Assembly: GCF_036417845.1 (NCBI RefSeq)
Contig: NC_089991.1
Location: 10,111,001 to 10,175,000, forward strand
DNA length: 64,000 bases
Source: Apteryx mantelli
Lineage: Eukaryota; Chordata; Aves; Apterygiformes; Apterygidae
Direction of reading: 5' to 3'
Below the pieces are notes generated by a model. The model made no database searches, was not told the DNA's origin, and was given only the letters and a program-made list of their open reading frames with translations. A program made the translations under genes and the position numbers. The stretch's first letter is position 1. Each line of letters opens with the position of its first letter. Shown here one piece after another: positions 48,981 through 61,376 of this stretch.

Positions 48981-51900
48981 GGGGTTGTACCAACATACGA
49001 CATGATTCTGCACTTTCTGAATGTGACTGTTAATTTTCTGCCACTGTTTGACCCAATTATTTTTATTTTATTTACTTCAGTTCTTTGTATTCTAGATTAT
49101 GCCCAACTGGCAAGGGACCTTGGGAGAGAACTGTGAATCTTTTGTTCACAGAACAAAACCTGATTCATCACTTTCCTTACATCACCACTCAGCTCTCTAG
49201 CTTCTCAGTACAGAGATTGGTATGGCTCTTCCTTAGGTAAACTGTACAGCAGCTGTTTATCTTTTTGGAGTCAGGACTCTTCAGTATTATGAACATGGTA
49301 AAAATATATGTAATCGTATGAGATATATAATTATCAGAGATACTGTAGAAGTTGTTTCCTGGAGAGACTGAAAATAAATATGAAATTGAGAGACTGGAAC
49401 TAACAATTACTAGAAGGAGCGCTGAAAAGCAATGAGGATGGAAGGAAAACTGGGGGTCAATGAGAAACCAAGTGATGTGGAGAGACTTAGAAAATAGGAT
49501 TGCAGGTAATGAATAGCAGAGGAAATTCTGACATGGGGACCATGGAGTAAGATGAGGTAAATCAGAGAAAGAGATATGTTGGCTAAGGCTCTATTGTGGA
49601 ACCGAGTAACGTTCCCAGTTCCTGTGTCTGGGTATGTGTTTCTGCAGGAATTACAGTTTATTCGTTTCTGTACTTAGTGAATGGGATAGGATTACAAGAA
49701 AAGAACACACAGGTTTGGGGGGCTGGCTGCCATCTGTATTATAAGGCACATACATAAGGCACCAAGTTAGGTTTCATGGGCATTCTTAATGTTTACATAA
49801 TTTAACTTCTGTCTGTTTGAATTTTCTGTAGAACTACTTATTAAATAAAACACTACATTATGTAACATGACCTCCTGCTTATTAAGACATACCTTTACTT
49901 ATATATAAGTGTTTATGAATATTTATTGAAACAGTTGATTATAAAAAGCTTCAGATAAAACTTCCAATGTTATTGTCCATCTTAGGCATGCAGTGTCCTT
50001 CCGTGTCAGTGTATTCTGCTGCTCTTGAGAATTCTCATGAGGGATTTTCTTTGTATGCAGTTTGGGGTGCTGGCATTTGTCCATGCGCATGGAGAAATCA
50101 AGCTTCCACATTATCTGAACTCTGAGAAGGTCTTTTGAAAGTTTTAATGAGATGTCTCCATGCTGGCCCCCTTTAGTCCTCAGTTGCTGATTGCTGCTGA
50201 AAGTTTGGAATCCAAATGCCTCAGCTAATAATGAGAAATAAACAATCCTTGAATTCAGAACTCTTAGCAACCCAATGCCAAACAGAAAAGACTTTTAAAA
50301 TTCCAGAGAAATGAAGCAGAAAGTTGAGGTACTTTTTTAAAGACATGCCTGACGGTAAAACAATGATAAAGCCACATACCTGGTCAGCCCATTAGAAAGC
50401 TTGTGCTTTTCTGAAGTAATACATTTTAAGAATTAAATGATGAGAGATGGTGGAATGAAATAAAAGTGGAGCTCAGTTCCTATCGTTTGCTTGCAGCAAC
50501 AGGAGAACTTTGGTGATTTGTTACAATACCTTCATGATATGAATACTTCTAAAATTGTAACAGAGATTTTCACTGCATCTCCTAGAAGTACCTCTTGCTC
50601 CCTACAGTTGTGAATGTATGTTTTTTCTCTCTGCTAGTTGCCATCTTTTTCTCAGAAGCATCGCTGATTTACAGAGGCAACCATTGCCCTTGACTTAATC
50701 AGCATAGAACCAAGCCCACAAAGAACAGAAGTGACTTGTGATTTTTTTTTCCACATACGGTGCAAGAATACCAGCAGTCCATAGAAATCATGATGCGATT
50801 CTTATGTCTTACATGACAACTGGTTCATATACCTTGTGGTAAGAAGTGGGGTAGTGGTTCTGACAAGTTTTAGGGAATAGGAGTGACTAACTAGTGAATA
50901 GGCCGAGCCAGACAGAACAACGGGGTGGCTGGAGTCTGGTGGAAGCCATTTTTTCCCCACATTCTCTGCAGGGTTTGGAGCACTGTGTTTACTCCAGATA
51001 CAACAAGAGAATTAGACGATAGTGGCAAGATTGATAAAAGGATTCATAAAACAACAAAGAGGAACAAGAGTAGCAAGCACTTGTCATACAGGGACCTGTT
51101 AACTGAAGAAGGAGGAAACTAACTGGCAATAGAGAAACGCAGCGGCTCAGAGAAGCCGTCTGCAGAAGGACTTTGTAATCCCTGGAAGACACACAGTGCT
51201 TATGAGCAATAATCACATGTATACGTATCTCCTTAGTTTGGCTGCGCATGCATATTTTATTCTTCATAAAGAAAAGAATTACTGAGTCCAGGAACCGTCA
51301 CATAAACAAAAAGCTTTAAACTATCTCGAGCCTGTGAGAAGTCGTGTTGATAAGCTGAGCTCTCCTACGGAGCCTGAGCAAAGGCCACCCTTGGAGGCCT
51401 CCGTGCGTTGTGCCGGGCAGTCTCACTCCTGCAGAGGGGAACCCGGCGGAGCTGGCACCCGGGGTGACGGCGGCAGCCGCGCTGCTGAGTACTAGGCTGG
51501 CAGAGGTCTGAGAGCTGACAGGTCCGGAGCGTTAAGACCAAATACAACTGTGTGAGTATGCAACAGGGTCGGGCCCTACCAGATTTTCACCTTAGTTAAC
51601 ACAGGAATTTTCAAATTACCATTTTCTTCTGGTGTTTTGAAAACGTTTGGGTACTCAGAGATGAGTAATTTTGCAAAGCAGAATGCGGACAGGCACCCCC
51701 CCCCCCTTTTCCAGTATCTGCATTCCTTGTGTGTCCTTTCTAACACGTATGTCTCGCTGAAATGCTCCAGTTCTCATTACAGACGGAAGAAAAAAAGCAA
51801 TTATTAAAGTTGGCCAGCCCAACCCCTGTGAACTACAGGATTTTCCAGTTCAGTGTATCCTCTCATTCCTCACTGCGGCAAAGTTTCTCATCTCTCGGAC

Positions 51901-52130
51901 AAGGTGGCTTTGCAACTTTTCAAACATCAAGGTCAGAAACATTACTTGGGTGGCAATTTTTCCTCAGACTTAGCTCAGGGGCTGCGTGGTGGCCCACTGC
52001 CCCTGACACGACCCTCGCTGCTCCGGCTGAAAGAAGGCAGCAACCGAAAGTCAGCTGTTTTCTGGCTGGTTTTGCGGCGAGGATGACTACCGAGGCGGCT
52101 GCACGCTGCTCGGAAAGATCGAGCCCGCGC
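48981..52130. other. Intergenic spacer, right part
   Basis: About 3.1 kb without a recognised gene. A 115-codon frame at 49923-50270 (-) has no domain or splice context. A small CpG-rich patch lies at 51360-51500, and a C11 run at 51696-51706. A donor-like site (CTGT followed by GTGAGTATG) near 51550 could mark an alternative first exon of RNF145, which is speculative. Confidence 0.35.
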
Positions 52131-52459
52131 TGACCCGTTAAGCGGATTTTTCGTCCCAGCAGCCGCGCACGGAGGATTAGGAAAACGGCGGAGCTACCGC
52201 CGCCGCTCGCGGCCTTCCGCGGGTCATTTGCCCGCATGAGCCCTTCGCGTCTACAGAGAGGAGGGAGGAAGAAAAAGAAAGAAAGGAAAAAAGAGCTTTC
52301 ATCGGAATTTAAACCCAAACCGCTGCCGGGGGGGGGGGGGGGGGGGGGCGGAGCGGGCTGAGCCGCCGCGCGGGGGCGGGGCGGGGCGCGGAGCTTCCCC
52401 CCCCCCGCGAGGGGCGGCGCGCGCATGCGCGGAGCGGGGCGGCGCGCGCGCGCAGGCAG

Positions 52460-52673
52460 CGGGGCCATGGCCGCCCGTCCGTGGGGCCGCGGGGTGTCGG
52501 CGCCCTGAGGCGGCGCCGCGCCGCGATGGTGCCTCGAGGAGCCGCTCTGCCGCCGGGCACCGAGCCGCCGCCGCTGTGAGGCGCGGAGCCCCGCCGCGGA
52601 GGAGAGGAGGAGGAGGAGGAGGAGGAGGAAGCAGGAGGAGGAGGAGGAGGTGGAGGTGACGCCGCCGGCCCAG
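52460..52673 (+). other. RNF145: Probable non-coding first exon of RNF145 with two upstream ORFs
   Basis: Transcription probably begins shortly after the NRF1/Sp1 cluster. A usable donor (CAG followed by GTGACC) ends this segment at 52673. It holds two upstream ORFs, 52467-52508 (13 codons, start in a strong GGGGCCATGG context) and 52526-52579 (17 codons), before the true start in the next exon. Exon boundaries are inferred; other donors exist downstream (for example near 53356). Confidence 0.4.
52598..52656 (+). repeat. GGA-rich trinucleotide tract
   Basis: Repeated GGA/GAG triplets with few interruptions lie within the presumed RNF145 5' UTR. The tract is purine-only over long runs, so quadruplex or triplex structure in DNA or RNA is possible. 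Confidence 0.85.
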
Positions 52674-53399
52674 GTGACCCCCCACGCCGCGCCGCCGCCT
52701 CCGACACGCGTGTGCCCCTTCCCCCTCCCCTCAGGGCGCCGCGCGGCTGGGGCGCCCCCTCCCCCCCGGCGCGCGCGGGTGCGCAGCCCCCCCTCCCCCC
52801 GCCGCGTGCGCGGTGCGCGCGGGTCCGCTCGGGGCTTCCCCGGCCCGGCCGGTGCGCGGCGCCCCCGCCCGCCGCCCCCGCCGCTCGCTCGCGCCCCCGC
52901 CCGCCGCCGGCGCCGCTTTGCAGCGAGCTCCGCGGGGTTACTAGAGTTCAGGCGCGGCTGGGCGCCGCGGGGCCCGGGGGGGGGCAGCGAGGGGCTTTTT
53001 GCCGCATCGGGGCCGCGCGCGAGCTTGGCCCGGCGGCGGCGGCGGCGGCGGGCGGGAGGCGAGGCGCCGGTTGGCGGGGCGCGGGGGGCCGCGCGGCGGG
53101 TCCCGGTCCCGGCCCCGGGAGGAGCTGCCGGTGCCGCAGTCGTGAGCGAGGCGCTCGCCTCCGCCGGGCCCGGCCGCGCGTCCTGGCGTCCGGGAGCGGC
53201 CGGCTGCGGATGTCTGCTCAGCCTGTCCGCGCAGGCCGGCGCTGGGCGAGGGGCGCAGCTCCGGCCCCGCGCCGCGCCCAGCCGGGCAGGGGGGAGCAGG
53301 GGAGGCCCGGCGATCCCCTCCCGGAGAAGAGCCCCGAAGCATATGGTAGCGCTTATGTAAGAAGCGGTCTCTCCTTAGCGCGATGAGCAGGGCTCTCTC

Positions 53400-56300
53400 T
53401 GTCCTCCCCACTTATGTCACGCTAATCTCTCTCTCTTTTTTTTTTCTTTTTTCCCCGAGACCTTCCTTTTAAAATCAGGTTTGTGATGCGAATTTTCTAT
53501 TTTTCCGTGGTCAGGAGCAGTTCTGTGTATTAAACGCACTTGTGGCAGCTCTTAGAATGGTGCTTGTCTTTTGAGTGCCTAATAAACGCTGTTACCTTTT
53601 GGGGGAGTGGGGCGGGGAGCAGAGCATAAATATTGTGATTGGGAGAACAGTGAAAAAAGGTGGTGGTTCTGTTTTTTTTAATGCAGATACGTATCAGTAA
53701 CCAAGGGAAAATAGGAGATGGGATGCACTGTAGGCAAAACATCTTTTGTTTACCAGTTAAATAGGAGATTTCTGTAACGTTTGACTCATAAATATTAGCC
53801 ATTTGTGATCTCATTCAAAATACCTTTTTTCCTGGAGTCCGTAGGCGTTGATGTACTTCTTCCTTCTGTAGTTTTTAATACAAGAATTTCTACTAACTTT
53901 TGCTCTGGAACTGGGACTCTTGGATACTTTTTAATTATGTTTGTGTTACTTTTTTTCTCCTGTGTGTGTGTGTAAAATGCACCCCCAGATGTCAAACTTG
54001 AGAAAACTTTTACTTACTGTCTTTGATAATTTGTAGGTAAGTGAAGATAGATTTAAATATGAACAAAGACATTTATTTATTCAGATAAGAGAGCTGTTAA
54101 GATCGTGCAACCTATAACTTTGGTTAATCTGTGCAGGTATCTTATTCAGCTGGCTGCCCATGAGAAAATATAGCTCTTTGTCTCTAGTTATTTTTAATAA
54201 CTACGGCAATCAGCTACTGGTTTTTGAGCCATTATGTCATGAAAGAGGATTGAATTTTATTAATTCCTAAACTCATTAGCATTGCTGGAGGATATGATGA
54301 GAAAATGGTGATCTTTGTGACCACCATTATGTAGGAGGATCATCAAAAATCTTAATAACAGAAAACTGATGCTTGTCTGAACCAGTGTTCACCTTGTTTT
54401 ACATCAGTCTTAGGTTGTGGTAATGTCAGTATTTCCTCTTAATTCTGACTCTTGAGACCTGAACCAAGCAACATATCTGAAGAAACAACAGGGATTTTCT
54501 TACTTTGCAGTTGATGGAAAAAGATCAATATCATACTGTGGTTCAGCAGCTGGAATCCATGGGGCAGATTCAGAAAGGCTCATCGTGCCAATAAAATGTG
54601 AATGAATGTGTGTGCCTTGAAAAAGTACATAGCCTGCTTAGTGTTTCATGTTACCCTCTTAGCAAATAGCTCAGAGATTGTTTTCAGACTTGGGCTGTTT
54701 TTCTTCTCTTCACACAGATATGCAGATACCTTCTATTTCAGCTGACTGGATTTTTTTTTTCTATTTTTGTTTGGTGACTTCCTCTTTTTTTGAATCCATT
54801 TTAACTGTAAATACACCTAGAAATGTTTGATGTGGTTACAGAGCGGACAGTTCCCAGTAGTTTTGTCTTTTAAGTGCAATGTCCGTGTCCAGTATCTGGA
54901 ATATGATTCAGCACCTCAGTGTGTCCATTTCCCTGCATTTACTTTTGTAACTTCTGCTTTTGTTTTAGAGAAGCTTTACTGCTTTGTAATTAGTTGTGTA
55001 CTTAGGAGCATTCAGAGTTGGATATTCCATCTCATGGTGCTTTTCTGAAAGTTTTTTGGTTGCATGTCCTAAGTTTGAGCATGTTTTGAAAGGGACTTTT
55101 CTAAATGCTTTCACTGTTCATGTGGTCTTGTAGTCATGCAAGACTGCAGGAAGCTAAACTACCTCTTTGACAGGCCTGGAGACTGCTCTTTGTTTACAGG
55201 ACTCAAATAGCTAAGGCAGCAGCGATGGAAACATCATCAATATTGTCTCAGAGCATCTTCTTGAAAGTCTTATTTTACATCATAGCTTCTAACAAGTTGG
55301 GTAGCAAGTTATTGTCATTGCAGTCTCTAAATACAGCCGTTTCAGATACAGGCTAAAAACTAAATGAACAACTTTGGTGGGTGAACCTTGTTTCATCCTG
55401 TCGGGTATCTGCATCCTTGTAACATGTTTTGGTTGCAGTTTTTCTGTGTGGTAAGTGGGGCATTTTAGCTTTGCCTGCGTGGTTGGTCTTCCTGTGATCA
55501 AGCTCTTTGAGATGGGTTGCAGTAGACTGCATCATCCTGTGCTGTCGTCGGTGCTCTGTGCAGGTCCTCTGGGTGTTCTGTCCTCTGCAGAGGCACTCTG
55601 GGACTGCTGCCCAGATTTTCTCAGAATATGCTGATACAAATGTGGTTAGGCAGGCTTGTAGGTGTAGACTTGCAAACATGGCTGTGATGGCGAAAAAACA
55701 AAATGCTGATTGAATAACTAGTTAATATAATCAAACCTTTGGCTGGCAAGAAACTGTAGAGTCAAAAAGGACCTCAGAGCAGTTCTGTTTGTGTCAATTC
55801 ACTCTAGTATTTTTTCTGAAGATTTTACTCAAATATAATTAGTGGCTTTTTTGTTTTAATGAGTTAGATTCCTGTCTTTCAGGTGCCTAACTGAACTAAG
55901 CAAAATAACTTTATATGGTCTAAAACACAATTAGTCCCTCTTAGTGTGACTGGATTTGAATTGATAATATACAGGCAGAAAGCTGATCCTGTAGCAATCA
56001 ACAGAAAGTTTTTACTGCATATCTGCTGGATCTGGTAGCCTTTTTAACATAACGTGTTAGTCCCTGAGTTCAGTTCCTTGGTCTTACCTGCTCACTTATG
56101 AAAAATAAAAGGCACAGGATGTTTTACAGGCTGCCTATAAATAATAGACTTGCTATATAATTGAGAGAATGTTGGAACTGTTCATGGTGGATGAAGATAC
56201 TCCAGAAATAAATTTTTAAAGAAAACCTTAACTTCATAGCTCTGTGATATGTATCCCCATTTCTTGAATTGATTTTCTTCTCCCTCATGTAAAACTTGCT

Positions 56301-59300
56301 AGAATTAGTGAGAGCTGGAAATGTAAAATTTTTTCTACTTTAGTTAACTGTTTCCAGTTATGTTTTTGCTCATTTTAATATGCTGTTAATGTGAATGTGT
56401 GTTTACTTATGTCTGAATGAAAAGATAAGGGGTTGACCTAATTAGTTTTGCCATAAAAATTGTTTTTCCAAAAGCATGTTATAGTTTGTTGGAAACAACC
56501 TTAGTTGTGCCTCAATTCACAACTGAATGAGTCTTGGGTGAATAGGAATTTAACAATTCATTTGACTTTTTTTTTTTAATACGAAAATAACAGTTCTCTA
56601 GTGACACCACTGTATCAGGACTATAGCAATTCATATTGTTAGAGCAGATGGGGGGGGAAGAGAGGCAAAAAATACTGGTGATTTTTAACTTCTTACATAG
56701 CAAGGCTGAGTAGTCTGTTTGCGAACTGACCCTCTGTAAACCTTTAGATTGAATGGTAAATACTATCTGATTATTACTTGAGATTACTAAACTACTCTAG
56801 TGAATTAGAAAAAACCCTGAGTATTAATGGAAATGCTGACCAGATCCTAATTACAGTATTGTAGTACCTGACTGCAATGTTTCACTGCCCTATTAGCGTA
56901 CTTGGTACGCTCACTGTATCTGGCCTTCTCAGCAGAAATTTTTAAGAGTGCCATCCTTGTTAGCCAACATAGTACTCGGCCTCATTTAAATTGTATGGGA
57001 GCGAGACATCTTTTGCTTTCCTTGCTGCTGACTGCATGGGAAAGAACTGTTTGATGGACTGATGACTCACATACAATCCAGAGTTCTAGGGTTTTTTTCT
57101 ACAGACTCACACAGGGAAATTCTTTTCTAAGCAAGTATCTGATAAAACTTTTTGTCCTGTTCCTTCGCTTTTCTGTTCTTCATTTTCTCCCTCCCAAACT
57201 GATGATAGAAAGATCTAAGTCTCTGAAGAACTGGATTCTTCTTTATTTCAAGTTTCTGGTTTTGCCCCAAGAGCAGAACAGGCATTTAGAATGGAGGATT
57301 TTGAGAAGTGCGTGAATGCAGCATAGCTGATGGGTCTAACTTTAGTTTTTTAAACTGTGACATTGAACCTGTCTACAGTTCCCACTCAAGATAAGTAACT
57401 GATGGAAAGAGATGTATTTTTTTGTTTTGTTTTTTTTTTTTCCCTTCAAGGTCTACCTAGCCAAGCTTACCTTATAGAAAAAAATCAAGGCTTTTCTTGG
57501 TGACACTTAATTTTAGAATGTAGCATGAAAAATAAAGCTGAAACTAGACTACATATCAAAGTCTGTTACATGAATATATCCAGAATTACTAGAATTTCAC
57601 AGATACAGAGAACAGAAGTTGAAATTGTATCTCTTCTGGTTTCTAGTCAATCTTTCCAAGTGTTTTAGGTCTCAATCCTGCAGGAGAACGAGCATCTTTT
57701 TTGTTCACAGGTGCTAGACTGAACGTTGAAGTCAAGCCTGGTTTTGAAGTTCTAACCCTAGCTGGAGTCAGTTATTTTATCTTTTTATGATCGTTTTCAG
57801 TGGAAGTAGTATTAGAACAATTCTTACCTTTGCAAATACTCTAGGGTATTTCTGAAACTATTTAGTGACTTTATAATTAGTACTTTTCTAAATGTAGATG
57901 TGCTACTATGTTAACTTAATTTCACGCCTGCCTGGTTAAATGGATGCAGATTTTGTGTGGGGCTACTTGTCCTGCTTTACAAGTGAGTATTTTCTGCCTG
58001 TGATGTGATAGTTTTAAATTTAAGTTTGTGCATAAAAGTTAGGCTGGATTAAGTGATATAAATGACAGCTTCAGTTGAAATGGTAAAATTTTATGTGATG
58101 GCAAAGCCTCGGAAATAAACTTCTATTAAAGGTAAAATGTGCATTATTTGTGAGATTTTTGTTAAGCTTGCTGCAAATCTTTTTTGCTAATGGAATCATC
58201 AGGGACCAATTTGTGATTTTTTTTTTAATCTGGTTTTGCTAATTTTAGTGTTGTCCTTAGAGCTAGCTGGGAATGTTTTTGACAAAATACGTATATTGGG
58301 TGAAGAAGGGATTTTTGAAAAATACTACGTTAGTAGAAAAGTGTTTCCATGATCATTGATCATGTATGATGGGAAAATTTTTAATGTTTCTTATCAAATA
58401 GTGCAGTTATGCTGGCACTCACTTAAAATATGGGAGTCTGAAGTTCTTAAGACTGTTTTGTCCTAATCACTGAAATTTCTGTTTTGTTTCCTCATCCTGA
58501 TTTGGATACAGGAGGATGTTAGAAATCATGAGAAAAAATTTTGAGACACAAACTAGTTGCTTCCTGGTCTTAAGTGCATTCTTTGGCTATGTACAAGAGT
58601 GACCTATTTTTTTCTAATGTCTGAGCATCCAGCAACTCTTGTCATGATCATTTATCTAAAGGTTTTAGGGTTTTAGTGGTTTTATTTTTTTTGTTTATTT
58701 TTCCACCAATCAAAATAATGCATTGTGAGAGCTCTTTACAATATAATGAGCTTAGAGCAGTGGACTTTGTTGCTTGCCTGCATTATGTTCTGTCAGAATT
58801 TGGCAGTAATTAGAACTGAGGCTTTATTTAACGCATCCATGTTTCTAGTAGAGTTAATTTTAAAGGATTTCTTATTAATACTGGATGCTTTGTCAGGCAG
58901 TGACAGAATATGCTGCAGTGTTTCTGCAGCTTCTGTGGCAGCTTCTCATAATACATAGCCTATTGTTTGCAGTGTAATGTGATTTTTTTTTTTCAAAGTT
59001 TTTTTAACAGAGTTGTAGTTTGTTTTGTTACACAATGTATAAATGCTGTACTTCTCAGTTTTCTTGCATTCTCAAGCATTAATATGTGGCTTTGGGAGGC
59101 AAAGTTGCCCAGATTTTTCAGCTTAATTTGAATGTGCAGAACCTCAATTAACTTTCAGTATAGTTGGAGAAGTCTGCAGAAGTTCTGCATTGGGAGTAAT
59201 TACAGAAAAGATAATTAAGGTTCACAAGTGAAAACTTTCTTCTTGTCCTAGATGTTGAGTTGTTGTAGTTGACTCTAAAAGGTTTGACACTTATGAGGAT

Positions 59301-61162
59301 GTCATTTGAAATCAGGTGGTACCTGTCATTTTACTTGAGTATTTTTATGACAGAGTGAAAATCTGTAAGTCACTCCCTACCCCTAAGCCCTGATTTACTT
59401 GGAAAAATAATCTAGCAAAAAGCAGTAGACAGCTTAATTTCTAAGATTTAATTAACTCTGTGTACTTGGCAAAAACAAAGTTTTTTGGGGGGGGGAGGAA
59501 CAGGACACTAAATGTTTGGATATGAATAAAACTGTGTGCCTATAAAGTGTTTTGAGCATAGGCTTGAAATCCAGTATGCAGCCTGCTGAAACATTTTGTA
59601 TAGTCTGTCTAGGTCCCAAATTGTGTTTACACAATCCTGTACGTTTAATCTCCATCTCTTATTCATAGTACATGTTTAACATTAGTATCCAGTATTCTTT
59701 AAGCAGTTTGGACAGTGGTTTTGGTTATTCATTTTATGTGTTCGTAGTGTTTTGGGTGACCTCTGAATTCCTTTTGCAAAGTATTGTTAAATGCTCTTTG
59801 CAATGGTGTTGTATGGGATGCCTAATGTAACGAGGTGGCTTTTTCTGTGCAAGGGAAGGGATGTGCTGTCTTGGGGTTTATAGAGTTGTTGCAATATGTC
59901 TATAAAAGGTGTCTGCGTTTATGTAACTAGAACAGTAAGACTGAAACCTAAACGACGAGCAGCAGCCCTGTAACCTGTGGTTTACTGGGACAAACTGAGA
60001 CATTATTGGTCTGTCCTGACTTTTTGAGCTGAATTAATTTTGTCACCGTGCCTTGACAAGTGTCAATGTGGCTTTTGGTGTGCATGTGAACAGTTTATTA
60101 TAGCAGCTTGTCCACAGCAGCACAAGCAGAACTTCATGTGGTAATAGTGTGTCTTACTGTCCCCTGCTATACAATGGGGAAAGTTTATGTAGTTTCTGTA
60201 TATGAGCATGGTTTTATTTCCTGCTTTGCTTCTATGTTGGCTTGATAGTATCTACTTAAAACTTGCACTGAGCAAAGTGGCTATTGTGGTAATCTTAAAA
60301 AGGACAAATTGAATTAAATCCTATACGACTTATTTTCAAAAGTGCAATTCCAAGTGCAGATTTTTCTGTTTCTTTGGTTGGGGTGCAGTTCTTTCAAAAT
60401 GTCCCTGTTAATCGGAATTAGGTCTTTTCCTAAACCTGAAGTCAACTGGGGACTGATCCTGCTGCAGTGATTGTTTTCAGTTGTTTGAATAATTCCTCAT
60501 GGATGAACACTTGCTAGATCATCCCTACTTTGGCCTTGAATACTTTAACTGCATTTCTCTAATAGTGTATATAATTGGTGGCTTGCAAATACAACTCCAT
60601 GGGGATCTGAGTAAAGGACCCCGCCGCAAGTTTTGTCATGTTCTTTAGTTTCCTCTTGCTCTACTACTGTAGACTGTTTTACTTTTTTTTTTTTTTTTCC
60701 CCCCAAATATAGCTTCACCTGAGAGCCACAAAAATAACGTTAAGCTACGTAGGGGTAGTTCATGAATTTTGTTGATGGTAATTTTGCTTTTTAAAGTTCA
60801 GCATATTAATATTTATGTAGCATCTAGTATATTGGGGTCCTTTCGGGTCTTGGGTGCTAAAGTAGTGCAAATAAGAATGAGGGTATATTTACTGTACACC
60901 CTTAGACCATTTTTATCTTGGTGTTAACCCCTTCCCCTCCTTCCACAACTCTTTACAGTATTACCATGGAAAATTGCTAGCAAATTGACCTTTATAAAGC
61001 GAAAATAGAAGCTGTCCTGTCAGGATGTGAATTTAACTCAGTTGATTCATTCGCTTGTTTGTGGCCACACAGGAAGCCCCATTCATATGATCACAAAGCC
61101 TAATAGCTGTGTGTACAGTGAGATTGATCTGATTACTCTCGTCTGTCTTGTGCTATTTACAG
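53400..61162 (+). other. RNF145: RNF145 intron 1 (about 8 kb)
   Basis: The AT-rich stretch between the CpG-island exon and the first coding exon shows no other coding exon on either strand. Only small homopolymers were seen (for example a T run near 60680). A perfect 17-base palindrome lies at 58348-58364. The extent follows from the exon assignments and inherits the uncertainty of the first exon. Confidence 0.55.
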
Positions 61163-61192
61163 TCTGCTGCAAGTTCACAGAAAGGGAAGAGA

Positions 61193-61376
61193 ATGGCTGC
61201 AAAGGAGAAGTTGGAAGCCATATTAAATGTGGCCCTAAGGGTCCCAAGCATCATGCTGTTGGATGTCTTGTACAGATGGGATGTCAGCTCGTTCTTCCAG
61301 CAGATCCAAAGAAGTAGCCTGCACAACAACCCTCTCTTCCAGTACAAGTACCTGGCCCTTAATATGCATTATGTTG
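61193..61376 (+). CDS. RNF145: RING finger protein 145, first coding exon (N-terminal 61 residues; partial gene)
   Basis: The exon runs from an acceptor (TGCTATTTACAG) at 61163, or the tandem acceptor at 61181, to a donor GTAAGTGT at 61377. The ATG at 61193 is in good context (A at -3, G at +4). It encodes MAAKEKLEAILNVALRVPSI and continues through LLDVLYRWDVSSFFQQ to LALNMHYV, ending in phase 1 inside a Gly codon. This matches the remembered N-terminus of vertebrate RNF145 almost residue for residue. RNF145 is a multi-pass ER membrane E3 ligase of the TRC8/RNF139-like family (about 660 aa, C-terminal RING) acting in sterol-regulated turnover; the membrane and RING parts lie beyond 64 kb. The gene is transcribed away from UBLCP1. 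Confidence 0.95.

Larger units (their letters stand above)
52130..53370 (+). promoter_or_regulatory. RNF145: CpG-island promoter of RNF145
   Basis: About 1.2 kb of very CpG-rich DNA. It contains a G21 run (52328-52348), consecutive Sp1-type GC boxes near 52370-52390, a consensus NRF1 site (CGCGCATGCGCG, about 52420-52431) and a GGA-repeat tract. It has no TATA box. It lies on the correct side and strand for the RNF145 coding exon at 61.2 kb. Very long Pro/Arg/Ala-rich frames in several reading frames on both strands are composition artefacts. Confidence 0.75.

Noticed and set aside
49923-50270. 115-codon open frame on the - strand
   Set aside because: No domain, no splice context and no promoter; probably chance.
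51920-53411. Frames of up to 236 codons in several reading frames
   Set aside because: Artefacts of the RNF145 CpG island; repetitive Pro/Arg/Ala strings, no domain, and the known RNF145 N-terminus is encoded at 61193.
55735-55870. Possible CR1 fragment (AAAAAGGACCTCAGAGCAG)
   Set aside because: Only a short match around GGACCTCA; flanking landmarks of CR1 are missing.
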